Of a stretch of DNA of 64,000 nucleotides, positions 26,363 through 34,269 are shown one piece after another. The translations under genes were made by a program, and so were the position numbers. The stretch comes from Paenibacillus glycanilyticus NBRC 16618 (GTDB lineage: Bacteria > Bacillota > Bacilli > Paenibacillales > Paenibacillaceae): NCBI RefSeq assembly GCF_004000805.1, contig NZ_BILY01000016.1:88730-152729 (forward strand), written 5' to 3'. Every line of letters begins with the position of its first letter. Position 1 is the first letter of the stretch. The notes beneath the pieces are model-generated. The model ran no database searches. It was not told the DNA's origin and saw only the letters and a program-made list of their open reading frames with translations.

Positions 26363-26754
26363 TATATATTAATATAATATATTTAATATATACAATCAAT
26401 ACGACCAATGAACGAATTTAGGGGGAATTTGGGCAAAAAAGCTTATTTTTTAAACAAAATACAGGTATTTCTTCTTTTTTCTAGCCCACTCATTTCACAT
26501 TAATCTATATAATATATTAAATATGTTTGTCGCATTATGTAGGATCATGGAGTTTTTAGTCGCATTATCGCTAATCCTCGCTTTCGCCGGCAAGACTTTA
26601 GACATAGCCTTACGGCGGAAGCGCCATTCTCACAACCTATGTTCGTCCGCTTATCCGAAGCGTAAGAAAGACAAACATGACCGTAACTTCGCCGTCACAT
26701 CATTGGTATGCAAGCCCATATACTAGAAGTAACAACACTTGGGTAAGGGGCTGG

Positions 26755-27714
26755 ATGGGCATGAGGAGCAAAGCGCGCAAGATAGCGATCGTCGGGGTTG
26801 GCAACGTGGGTTCAAGCTGCGCGTATTCCCTTATCAATCAGTCGATATGCGACGAGATCATGCTAATCGGACGAACTCCTGACAGAGCAGTGGCCCAAGC
26901 GCTCGATATGTCGCATGGCATGGAATTTATTCATTCCCGCACGAAGATTTATACCGGTACGTATGAGGATTGCTCGGATATGGACGTCGTTATTTTGTCC
27001 GCAGGCGGCTATCCGCCGAAAGGCCAGGACCGGATGGGCATGCTAAGCACGGTCGCAGATATCTATGGCGATATCATTCCGCGGATTATGGGCAGCGGGT
27101 TTAACGGTATTTTTCTGGCGGCGGCTAATCCGGTTGACGTGGTTACTTATATCGTATGGAAACTGTCAGGTCTACCCCGAAGCCAGGTTATAGGTTCCGG
27201 CACATCCATTGACTCCGCCCGGCTCAAAACGCTGCTCTGCGAGCATTTCTCCGTCGACCCGCGCAGCGTGCACGGCTACGTGCTGGGCGAACACGGGGAA
27301 TCCCAATTCCCGGCGTGGTCGCATGTGACGATTGGCGGCAAGCCTATTCAAGATATTTTGAACCAGCATCCCGTCCGGTTCGGCCATCTCAAGCTGAATG
27401 AAATTGCCGAGCAGACCAAGAATGCAGGCTGGGAAATTTACACCCGCATGGGCTCCACCCATTACGGCATCGGCAATGCGCTTGCTTACATTACCCGCTC
27501 CGTTCTGTACGATGAACACCGTATCATCGCCGTCTCCTCTATCCTCGAGCAGGAATACAACCAGACGGGCGTTGCGGCAGGCGTTCCCGCCATCATTACC
27601 CGCAGCGGCGTCAAAGAAATTATTGAGCTTAATTTGACGCAGGAGGAGGATCGGCGGATGGATTTTTCATGCCGGATCATTCGCGGGGCAATTGAGCAGT
27701 TGAAGCTGGGATGA
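26755..27714 (+). CDS. L-lactate dehydrogenase-like 2-hydroxyacid dehydrogenase
   Basis: NAD-dependent enzyme of the LDH/MDH family (319 residues). The Rossmann motif IAIVGVGNVGSSCAYSLI, the ANPVDVVTYIVWKLSGLPR segment, substrate Arg in GSGTSIDSARLKTLL and catalytic His in VLGEHGESQFPAWS are all intact. The substrate loop reads AGGYPPKGQDR where lactate dehydrogenases have AGANQKPGETR: the Gln that selects lactate is Pro, while the catalytic Arg is kept. It may thus act on a bulkier 2-oxo acid. AAGGGG lies 4 bases before the ATG at 26755 and 10 before the one at 26761, so either start is possible. Confidence 0.9.
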   Translation: MGMRSKARKIAIVGVGNVGSSCAYSLINQSICDEIMLIGRTPDRAVAQALDMSHGMEFIHSRTKIYTGTYEDCSDMDVVILSAGGYPPKGQDRMGMLSTVADIYGDIIPRIMGSGFNGIFLAAANPVDVVTYIVWKLSGLPRSQVIGSGTSIDSARLKTLLCEHFSVDPRSVHGYVLGEHGESQFPAWSHVTIGGKPIQDILNQHPVRFGHLKLNEIAEQTKNAGWEIYTRMGSTHYGIGNALAYITRSVLYDEHRIIAVSSILEQEYNQTGVAAGVPAIITRSGVKEIIELNLTQEEDRRMDFSCRIIRGAIEQLKLG

Positions 27715-27763
27715 TACAATGGAGGACATCATTCAATCTTAGTATCCGGGAGATAACCGTCCT

Positions 27764-28087
27764 ATGTCTTTGAACCAGCTAACTGATCAACAGCTGCAGG
27801 AAGCAATCGCGAGCGGAGGCTCCGTGCTTGTTCTGTACCGCAGCACCTTCTGCACCCCCTGCCATACGATTGCCGGACAGCTCGAGGCCGCCATCCCTTC
27901 TCTTCGCGGCGAAATGACGGTTGCTTCGGTCAATATCGATCTGTTCCCGCAGACAGCCGCTCCGCTTGAGCTGCGCGCCGTTCCCGCCATGGCCTTGTAT
28001 AAGGATGGGGAACCGATTACGGTGATGCGTACTTTCGTGGCTTGCCAGTCGTTTATTCAAATTCTTAACCATCGCATGAAACAATAG
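27764..28087 (+). CDS. Thioredoxin-family protein
   Basis: Cytoplasmic 107-residue thioredoxin fold. The active site is RSTFCTPCHTIAGQLE (Cys30 and Cys33, CTPC rather than CGPC), and the cis-Pro loop is ELRAVPAMALYKDGEP. No signal peptide. The C-terminal helix is short (SFIQILNHRMKQ). It lies 49 bases after the dehydrogenase gene and ends two bases before the argS promoter. Probably a thiol-disulfide reductase or a bacilliredoxin-like protein; the partner is unknown. Confidence 0.9.
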   Translation: MSLNQLTDQQLQEAIASGGSVLVLYRSTFCTPCHTIAGQLEAAIPSLRGEMTVASVNIDLFPQTAAPLELRAVPAMALYKDGEPITVMRTFVACQSFIQILNHRMKQ

Positions 28088-28088
28088 A

Positions 28089-28117
28089 TTGATTATTCAG
28101 ATAACATCAAGTATGAT
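28089..28117 (+). promoter_or_regulatory. SigA promoter of the argS T-box transcript
   Basis: TTGATT (28089-28094), a 17-base spacer and TATGAT (28112-28117). Transcription would begin near 28124, eleven bases before the conserved 5' end of T-box stem I. Confidence 0.75.
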
Positions 28118-28123
28118 GGTCGT

Positions 28124-28395
28124 TATATAACATCGAGGAACGGGACAGTAGCAAGGGCGATGACCATGAGCAGCGAGCCGGGGTGGTGAAAGCCGGCGAT
28201 GGCACCTTTTGCGAAGAGGACCCGGGAGATGGCTCGCCGAACCTTTATTCAGTAGGCCTGCCCGGTTCAGAACCGTTACAACGGCGAGATGCTTCCAGCA
28301 GCGCGATTATTTCACATTTCCGCCTGCCTGCAAGCAACAAGAGTGGCACCGCGGGATAAACCCCCGTCTCTTACGAGACGGGGGTTTTATGTTTT
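28124..28395 (+). ncRNA. T-box riboswitch leader, tRNA-Arg specific
   Basis: Stem I begins with GAGGAACGGGACAGTA (28135-28150). Its distal loop shows GGTGGTGAAAGCC, and the specifier region GCGAAGAGGACCCGGGAG places the Arg codon AGG (28217-28219) where known leaders have their codon, followed by the conserved A. The T-box AGAGTGGCACCGCGG (28340-28354) would pair with the free acceptor end of uncharged tRNA. The competing terminator CCCCCGTCTC/GAGACGGGGG with T run lies at 28358-28391. It controls argS. Confidence 0.92.
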
Positions 28396-28428
28396 ATTTT
28401 GACCACCATTTTTCGGGAGGCTTGCCTT

Positions 28429-30123
28429 ATGTTAAAAGAAATGATTGCCGCCAGCCTGGCGGAACACTGCTCTTTATCGATCCAGCAAATTGCGGAGCTT
28501 CTGGAGTTTCCGCCTAACGAGCAGCTTGGCGACGTTGCTTTCCCCTGCTTTGCCTTATCGAAGCTGATGAAGCAAAGCCCGGCGCTAATCGCCGGACAAC
28601 TGGCGGCTTCCCTGCCGGAGAGCAGCCGGTGGACGATATCCGCTGCCGGTCCCTACCTGAACTTCAAGTTCAACCGTGCCGCGGTAATCGAACAATTCGC
28701 ACGGAATGGCGGAGCGCAAATACCGCAGATTGGCGGAGGCAAACGCGTTATTATCGACATGTCCTCCCCCAATATCGCCAAGCCGTTTGGCATCGGGCAT
28801 CTGCGCTCGACGATGATTGGCAACGCCCTTTACAACTTGCTCCGCAAGGTGGGCTACGATACGGTTAACGTTAATCATCTTGGCGACTGGGGAACCCAAT
28901 TCGGCAAAATGATTACGGCTTACCTGAAATGGGGAGACCCCGCCGACAAAGCTGGAGATCCCATTAAAGCCTACCTCGAGCTATATGTCCGTTTCCATGA
29001 GGAAGCTGAGCTCCAGCCGGAGCTGGAGTCGGAAGCACGGGAATGGTTCGTCAAGCTGGAGAGCGGCGACCCGGAAGCCAACCGCTTTTGGCGAATGTTT
29101 ATCGAGGACAGTCTAGCCGCCTTCAACAAGCTGTACGACCGCCTCGGCGTAGCTTTCGACCATTACCTTGGCGAAAGCTTCTATAACGACAAGATGGATG
29201 CGGTAGTTGATCAACTGACCCGTCAAGGCTTGCTCCAGGAGAGCAATGGCGCGTTAGTTGTGCGGCTGGAGGAAGAAGGACTTCCGCCTTGCATCATCAA
29301 AAAATCCGACGGCTCCTCGATCTACGCCACGCGCGATCTAGCCACCGCGATCTACCGGCACGATCAGATGTTGGGCAATGAGCTGCTGTATGTGGTTGGC
29401 GCGGAGCAATCCTTGCATTTCCGCCAGTTATTCCTGGTGCTCGAGCGGATGGGCTTCGATTGGGCGAAAGATTGCAAGCATATCCCGTTTGGCCTGATGC
29501 TGATGGACGGGCAAAAAATGTCTACCCGCAGAGGAAAGGTCGTCTTCCTGGAGGATGTTCTGGATGAAGCGGCAGCTCATGCTCTTCGCATTATCGAGGA
29601 CAAGAACCCTGCTCTCGCCGGTAAAGCCGAGGTTGCGGAAGCCGTTGGCGTTGGCGCCGTTATCTTTGGCGACTTGCTCCACTCGCGGCTCCATGAAGTA
29701 AACTTCTCGCTCGAGGACGTCGTTAACTTCGAAGGCGAGACGGGGCCTTACGTGCAATATACTTATGCAAGAACGCAAAGCTTGCTGCGCAAGGCGGGCA
29801 GCAGCGCTCCTGCAGAACCCGGTGGATATGCGGATGCTGCCGATTACCGCTATGCCGAAAGCGACCCATCCTGGCAGCTGGCGAAGGCCTTGATGCGCTA
29901 TCCGGATGCGCTTGCGCAAGCCGCGCAGCGTTATGAGCCTTCCGTTGCCGCCCGTTATCTGATCGAGCTCGCCCAGACGTTTAACCGGTTCTATCACCAC
30001 GAGAAGATCATTACCGGCAATCCGGCCGAACAAGCCGCGAAGCTGGCGCTTGTCCGCATGACGGCCGATACTCTCGAAGACGGATTAAAGCTGCTGGGAG
30101 TCAAAGCGCTGAAGGAAATGTGA
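28429..30123 (+). CDS. argS: Arginyl-tRNA synthetase
   Basis: Class I synthetase of 564 residues that charges tRNA-Arg. The N-terminal Arg_tRNA_synt_N domain (about 1-85) is followed by the catalytic core with the HIGH-type motif SSPNIAKPFGIGHLRSTM, an insert with GDWGTQFGKM, and the KMSKS-type motif GQKMSTRRGKVVFL. The C-terminal DALR anticodon-binding domain includes YVQYTYARTQSLLRKAG and FNRFYHHEKI. It starts at the ATG preceded by GGGAGG; in-frame codons upstream belong to the leader. Expression is under T-box control. Confidence 0.97.
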   Translation: MLKEMIAASLAEHCSLSIQQIAELLEFPPNEQLGDVAFPCFALSKLMKQSPALIAGQLAASLPESSRWTISAAGPYLNFKFNRAAVIEQFARNGGAQIPQIGGGKRVIIDMSSPNIAKPFGIGHLRSTMIGNALYNLLRKVGYDTVNVNHLGDWGTQFGKMITAYLKWGDPADKAGDPIKAYLELYVRFHEEAELQPELESEAREWFVKLESGDPEANRFWRMFIEDSLAAFNKLYDRLGVAFDHYLGESFYNDKMDAVVDQLTRQGLLQESNGALVVRLEEEGLPPCIIKKSDGSSIYATRDLATAIYRHDQMLGNELLYVVGAEQSLHFRQLFLVLERMGFDWAKDCKHIPFGLMLMDGQKMSTRRGKVVFLEDVLDEAAAHALRIIEDKNPALAGKAEVAEAVGVGAVIFGDLLHSRLHEVNFSLEDVVNFEGETGPYVQYTYARTQSLLRKAGSSAPAEPGGYADAADYRYAESDPSWQLAKALMRYPDALAQAAQRYEPSVAARYLIELAQTFNRFYHHEKIITGNPAEQAAKLALVRMTADTLEDGLKLLGVKALKEM

Positions 30124-30128
30124 TGCGC

Positions 30129-30172
30129 AAAGGGGCAGCCGCTTATTGATTGCGGACTGCCCCTTCGCTTTT
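30129..30172. terminator. Bidirectional terminator
   Basis: AAAGGGGCAG.CCGC pairs with GCGG.CTGCCCCTT, with flanking A and T runs. It separates the convergent argS and Nudix genes. Confidence 0.8.
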
Positions 30173-30174
30173 GA

Positions 30175-30663
30175 TCATAGCTTGCTCTGCTTGCTTTGCT
30201 GGATATCGTATTCCTCTGCATAATTGCGGTACTCTGCACCACGGCAATAGTTGATGATATCCTCTTGAATCTCCGGATACAGCACAATGGCAGGCAGCTC
30301 CGAAATCGGGATCCATTTGACTCCAATCTGAGTGGAATCAGGAATATCAGGGAATTGGGGGGATGAACCTTTTTTCAGCTTGCATGCAAATGTAACCCCT
30401 ACCGAATGCGTATCTCCGTAAATGTAATTATTTTTTACCGGCTGATATTCGTAAACAAACGCTACGGGACCAACTTCCACCTCAACGCAAGCCTCTTCCA
30501 TAGCTTCCCGTTTCGCGGCTTCCACGAGCGTCTCCCCGGGTTCAACGCCGCCCGCCGGCAGATTATAATGCACGCCTTCGTCATTGTCGTTCTTGAACTC
30601 GATCAATAGAATCGCGTCGTTCTCCACAATTAATGCGCATGCCCGAAGACGAATTTTCTCCAA
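30175..30663 (-). CDS. Nudix hydrolase
   Basis: Cytoplasmic 162-residue Nudix-fold protein. The Nudix box is GGVEPGETLVEAAKREAMEE, which keeps the Gly, REA and EE metal ligands, but the usual Gly after EE-x is replaced (EEACVEVEVG). The N-terminal strand IRLRACALIVENDAILLIEF is typical. The C-terminal part has GVKWIPISELPAIVLYPE. The substrate (a nucleoside diphosphate derivative) cannot be told. It is convergent with argS and 22 bases downstream of a small membrane protein gene. Confidence 0.92.
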   Translation of the reverse strand: MEKIRLRACALIVENDAILLIEFKNDNDEGVHYNLPAGGVEPGETLVEAAKREAMEEACVEVEVGPVAFVYEYQPVKNNYIYGDTHSVGVTFACKLKKGSSPQFPDIPDSTQIGVKWIPISELPAIVLYPEIQEDIINYCRGAEYRNYAEEYDIQQSKQSKL

Positions 30664-30684
30664 GGTATCCCCTGCCTTCGATTA

Positions 30685-31005
30685 TTATTGTTCCACTTGT
30701 TTGACCGGGACTTTAATAGGTTCATCGAAGCTGGAAACGATATGTATGATGTTGAAGAGTAGAACGAGATGAATCAGCATCAACAGCTTAAATACGATGG
30801 GGTATTTTTTTTGTATAAATCGAATACATAAGCATACAGCCAATGCTATTACAGCTCCTACAATCATCATGACTTTAATAAAGGTAAAATTAATTTGAAA
30901 TAAATAGGATATAAAGGTTGAAATCCAGGTATAGCTTTGCATCCAATAAATAAAGAACAGCAAGATGTAAAACAAAATATTAGTCAGTAATTTAATAACG
31001 CGCAT
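30685..31005 (-). CDS. Small membrane protein of unknown function
   Basis: About 106 residues from the ATG at 31005, which has GAGGGTG six bases upstream. Hydrophobic segments include LLTNILFYILLFFIYWM, the long INFTFIKVMMIVGAVIALAV and KLLMLIHLVLLFNIIHIV, so three or four membrane helices, ending in a polar tail. Base composition is AT-richer than its neighbours. I do not recognise the family. It lies upstream of the Nudix gene on the same strand. Confidence 0.65.
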   Translation of the reverse strand: MRVIKLLTNILFYILLFFIYWMQSYTWISTFISYLFQINFTFIKVMMIVGAVIALAVCLCIRFIQKKYPIVFKLLMLIHLVLLFNIIHIVSSFDEPIKVPVKQVEQ

Positions 31006-31104
31006 CGCACCCTCAATACTAAAAGCTTCTAACAGCCGCAATTACCATTATAGCTGTTCCAGATCTTCCAGCGCTCCATATTCTTTTCCTCAACGCAACT
31101 TTCC

Positions 31105-31509
31105 TTGTTCCAATTCGTTGATTCTGTTGCAAATGGCCGCTATACCCACATAAGCGCTGTCTACCATGCTTCAGAACAATCCATTACGCTGAAGCGCAGC
31201 ATATCGGATGGATGGCTGCAATTTCCACAAACCGTCCTGGCAGATAACTTCATCAATAGGGTTCAGGAGCTTGAATTGTTGAAACTGAAACCCGCAGGCG
31301 GCGATCACCGGTATGTAAAGCTTGAATTGGATCCGTTATTCGCGAGTTATGCGATGAAGAATGAGTCAAACTTTGGCGTTAATGAAAAAGGCGTCTACCC
31401 CATTGGAGATAATCAGCTCCCGGTGACGGCAACCCGCCTGATCGTATGTGCGCCGCAGTCTCTAGATAGAATGTCCGTGTGCGAGGATCAGATCAATTAT
31501 TACTTTTAA
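31105..31509 (+). CDS. Hypothetical protein, possibly a 5'-truncated remnant
   Basis: An open frame of 134 codons that starts at TTG without a ribosome binding site. The translated sequence looks protein-like (GRYTHISAVYHASEQSITL, ADNFINRVQELELLKLK, YPIGDNQLPVTATRLIVC). No known domain is recognised. The lack of a start signal suggests either a decayed gene that lost its 5' end or a non-functional frame. A long hairpin follows at 31565. Confidence 0.35.
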   Translation: MFQFVDSVANGRYTHISAVYHASEQSITLKRSISDGWLQFPQTVLADNFINRVQELELLKLKPAGGDHRYVKLELDPLFASYAMKNESNFGVNEKGVYPIGDNQLPVTATRLIVCAPQSLDRMSVCEDQINYYF

Positions 31510-31564
31510 CATCGTGGAAGGCGGAGCATTAGAATAAATATCGTTTAGTAATAGGCAAAACGAC

Positions 31565-31640
31565 AAACGGCTTCTGCCCAGGTGAATCGCCGTCCTTGAG
31601 GACAATGGTTCACTCTTGGCAGAAGCCGTTTCATCATTTT
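31565..31640. terminator. Long hairpin terminator
   Basis: AAACGGCTTCTGCC (31565-31578) pairs perfectly with GGCAGAAGCCGTTT (31618-31631), with inner pairing GTGAA/TTCAC. It lies between the convergent 31105 frame and the Cys-rich small gene. Confidence 0.8.
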
Positions 31641-31647
31641 AGAAAGC

Positions 31648-31926
31648 TTAAGCTCTCATGGAAGCAGGAATAAAATCATGCTCATTCACTTGACGGTCGA
31701 ACAGCTCTGCATTTTTCTCAAAGCAGCCGCAGTAGTAGTCTTTCATGCACAGCGGGCATGGAACGTTGAGCAGACGCGTTACGCCTGTCAGATGCCACTC
31801 TGGCTTGTTGCTGTAGAAAAGTCTTGCTCTGGAGCCGTCGGCAAGCGTCATAATGTACTGGAATAAACCGGATTTCAAGTCTTTGTCCGCTAAGGTTACG
31901 CTCTTAATTTGAAGTTTCGAATTCAA
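31648..31926 (-). CDS. Small Cys-rich protein of unknown function
   Basis: About 92 residues. The TTG at 31926 has AAGGG eight bases upstream; a GTG at 31935 touches that site. The C-terminal half has a compact cysteine cluster VPCPLCMKDYYCGCFEKNAE (four Cys in a CxxC-x4-CxC pattern), which looks like a zinc knuckle. The N-terminal half is beta-rich (LQIKSVTLADKDLKSGLFQY, SRARLFYSNKPEWHLTGVTR). The family is not recognised; the cluster suggests nucleic-acid or protein binding, or simply a structural metal site. Confidence 0.65.
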   Translation of the reverse strand: MNSKLQIKSVTLADKDLKSGLFQYIMTLADGSRARLFYSNKPEWHLTGVTRLLNVPCPLCMKDYYCGCFEKNAELFDRQVNEHDFIPASMRA

Positions 31927-32109
31927 GATCTTCACCCTTACTATTCGTATTCAAGCTTGTGTAATAATACCCTTTATAGCGCATGAAGTCAATATTTGCG
32001 GCATGGGATGCGGCTCTGACGCCTACTGTACTTATTTTTGTAACAGTTCGCGAATTAGGGTATAATCAAGGTTGCACATACTTACATGCACAGGAGGTGC
32101 ACCGCACTC

Positions 32110-33126
32110 ATGATCAAACTGGGTATTCTCGACCAGTCACATATTAACGAAGGACAGAATGCGGCTTCCACGCTGGCGGACACGACCCGTCTGGCACAAG
32201 AAGCGGAAAGACTGGGATACGGCCGTTACTGGATCTCCGAGCATCATGCCGGCAAAATGTTATCCTTCTCCAGCCCGGAGATTCTGATCGCCCATCTGGC
32301 TGCGGCAACCTCGCGCATCCGCGTAGGCTCCGGCGGCATTATGCTGCCGCATTACAGCTCCTACAAGGTTGCCGAGAACTTCAAGCTGCTCGAAGCTCTG
32401 CACCCAGGCCGCATCGATGTTGGCCTCGGCCGTGCCCCCGGCGGCATGCCAACGGCGACCCGTGCGCTTCAGGAAAACAAGTTTGTGGATATTAACAAGT
32501 ATCCACAGCAAATTATCGATTTAATCGGTTACCTCCGGGGAAAAATGCCGGAAGGCCATCCTTTTGCCGGATTGCATGCCGCTCCTTCCATCGAGCAGGT
32601 ACCCGAGGTCTGGCTGCTTGGCTCGAGCTACGAGAGCGCCCGTATTGCCGCGCAGCTTGGAACGAACTACGCGTTTGCGCAGTTTTTCGGTACGCCGGGC
32701 GGCGAGACCGCGATGAAGCATTACCATGAGAACTTCGAGCCGTCCGTGCTGTACGACAAGCCGCATTCGATGATCGCCGTGCTGGCTATCTGCGCGGATA
32801 CGGAGGAAGAGGCTAACGAGCTTGCGCTCAGCACGGATCTATTCTTCCTTCTGCTGGAGAACGGCATAGACCAGCTCAGCTTCCCTTCCGTAAAAACGGC
32901 TTACGATTATCCGTATACGGAGTCCGACCTGTACCGGATTAACCGGGCTCGCGAGCGGAGAGTTATCGGCACGCCGGAACAGGTCAAAGCCGGCATCCTG
33001 AAGATGGCCGAGCAATACCAGGCCGATGAAGTGCTTGTCATGAGCTCGATCCACAACTTCGAAGCTCGCAAGAAGTCGTACCGATTGATTGCCGAGGCGT
33101 TTGAGCTGCAGGGCGAAATGGCGTAA
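32110..33126 (+). CDS. LLM-class flavin-dependent oxidoreductase (YtmO/luciferase-like)
   Basis: TIM-barrel protein of 338 residues with the bacterial luciferase-like fold. The ATG follows AGGAGGTG by 12 bases. The N-terminal IKLGILDQSHINEG, then RYWISEHHAGKMLSFSSPEI, the barrel segment RIRVGSGGIMLPHYSSYKVA and HPGRIDVGLGRAPGGMP are typical of the single-domain MsnO8/YtmO-like group (HPGRIDLGLGRAPG). The substrate is unknown; unlike the SsuD-like genes at 43-50 kb it stands alone, before a repeat-filled gap. Confidence 0.92.
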   Translation: MIKLGILDQSHINEGQNAASTLADTTRLAQEAERLGYGRYWISEHHAGKMLSFSSPEILIAHLAAATSRIRVGSGGIMLPHYSSYKVAENFKLLEALHPGRIDVGLGRAPGGMPTATRALQENKFVDINKYPQQIIDLIGYLRGKMPEGHPFAGLHAAPSIEQVPEVWLLGSSYESARIAAQLGTNYAFAQFFGTPGGETAMKHYHENFEPSVLYDKPHSMIAVLAICADTEEEANELALSTDLFFLLLENGIDQLSFPSVKTAYDYPYTESDLYRINRARERRVIGTPEQVKAGILKMAEQYQADEVLVMSSIHNFEARKKSYRLIAEAFELQGEMA

Positions 33127-33192
33127 CGATTGAGCAATTGCATGGAGCGGTTGCTATGAACAGCTCCATACGAGCGGCCTAGTTGCTTCTTA

Positions 33193-33390
33193 CGTTGGAT
33201 TCAATCCAATAAAATAACCAAAAAAAGAGGCGAATAGAGGCTACGTTGGATTCTGTCCAGCGTAATGCGCTCCATTCGCCTCTTTGCTTCAAAAACAGCC
33301 GATTTTAATGGACGAAATCCAACGTAGGAACCGTTCAACCATTTTTCGGCTTATTTCATTGGAAAAAATCCATTGTAGCACATACGAGCT
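33193..33390. repeat. Array of ACGTTGGAT...ATCCAACGT palindromic units
   Basis: Four units: TTACGTTGGATTCAATCCAA (from 33193), CTACGTTGGATTCTGTCCAG (from about 33240), AATGGACGAAATCCAACGTA (from about 33307) and CATTGGAAAAAATCCATTG (from about 33357). Between them AGAGGCGAATAGAGG pairs with its near-complement near 33270-33286. The array fills the gap between two convergent genes. The remaining bases to 33505 show no gene. Confidence 0.75.
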
Positions 33391-33505
33391 TCCTTGGACT
33401 GATCGAAGGCGGCACATACGGCTTCTTTGGACTTTATGGGAAGCGGCACTGGGCAGCCCCTCCAGGCTGAGTATGCGTTTCTCCAGCAGAAGCGGCAGTC
33501 CCGAG

Positions 33506-34252
33506 TTACTCCTCGTAAATCATTTTCCGCGTCATGCCGCCGTCGACTACGAGATTGATGCCGGTCACGAAATCATTCTCCGGATCCGTCAAATAGAAGC
33601 ACGCGCGCACGATATCATCGGGTCTGCCCACTCGTCCGGCCGGATGCTGCGTATGATCCTTCCCCCTCAGCGCCTCGTAATCGCCGTTCTCGATCCAGCC
33701 CGGGCTGATCGCATTGACTTGTACATGATCCGGTCCTAAGGATACGGCCAGCGCATGCGTCAACGCGACGATGCCGCCTTTGGAAGCCGCATACGCCTCG
33801 GAATTCGGCTCGGACATCAACGCCCTCGTGGAGGCCAGATTTACAATCGAGCCTCCCCCGCTTACTCGCATGCGTTTGCCCGCTTCTTTCGCGCAGAGAA
33901 AGGTTCCCCGCAGGTTAGTGTTGAGCACGTAATCCCACTCGTCCAAGCTCAGGTCAAAGGGCGATTTCCACTTCCCCAAGCCCGCATTGTTGATTAAAAC
34001 GTCGATTCGCCCGTACTGCTCGTCAATTGCCGCAAACGCGGCTTCAATCTCCTCCGGGCGGCTAATATCTACCGTAAAACCAATGGCATGACCGCCTGCC
34101 TCAACAATACGGTCCACCGTCTGCTTCACCAGCTCGGCATCGCGGTCGACGGCCGCAACCCGGGCTCCCGCGGCTGCGTAAGCAACGGCCAGCGCCGCGC
34201 CGATTCCCTTGCCCGCACCCGTTATAACAGCAACTTTCCCTTCATATTTCAT
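33506..34252 (-). CDS. Short-chain dehydrogenase/reductase
   Basis: Classical SDR (248 residues from the ATG at 34252). The NAD(P)-binding motif AVITGAGKGIGAALAVAYA, the NNAG motif INNAGLGKW and the catalytic triad Ser in VNLASTRAL, Tyr and Lys in EAYAASKGG are intact. The Asp after strand two (AAVDRDAE) favours NAD. It ends in the typical GGMTRKMIYEE-type tail. The start is 17 bases downstream of the alkA stop, so the two are likely co-transcribed. The substrate is unknown. Confidence 0.92.
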   Translation of the reverse strand: MKYEGKVAVITGAGKGIGAALAVAYAAAGARVAAVDRDAELVKQTVDRIVEAGGHAIGFTVDISRPEEIEAAFAAIDEQYGRIDVLINNAGLGKWKSPFDLSLDEWDYVLNTNLRGTFLCAKEAGKRMRVSGGGSIVNLASTRALMSEPNSEAYAASKGGIVALTHALAVSLGPDHVQVNAISPGWIENGDYEALRGKDHTQHPAGRVGRPDDIVRACFYLTDPENDFVTGINLVVDGGMTRKMIYEE

Positions 34253-34269
34253 CCTATCCGACTCCCTTC

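Noticed and set aside
26523..26726. 67-codon frame upstream of the 2-hydroxyacid dehydrogenase
   Set aside because: No ribosome binding site and no recognisable protein features; lies in an AT-rich regulatory gap.
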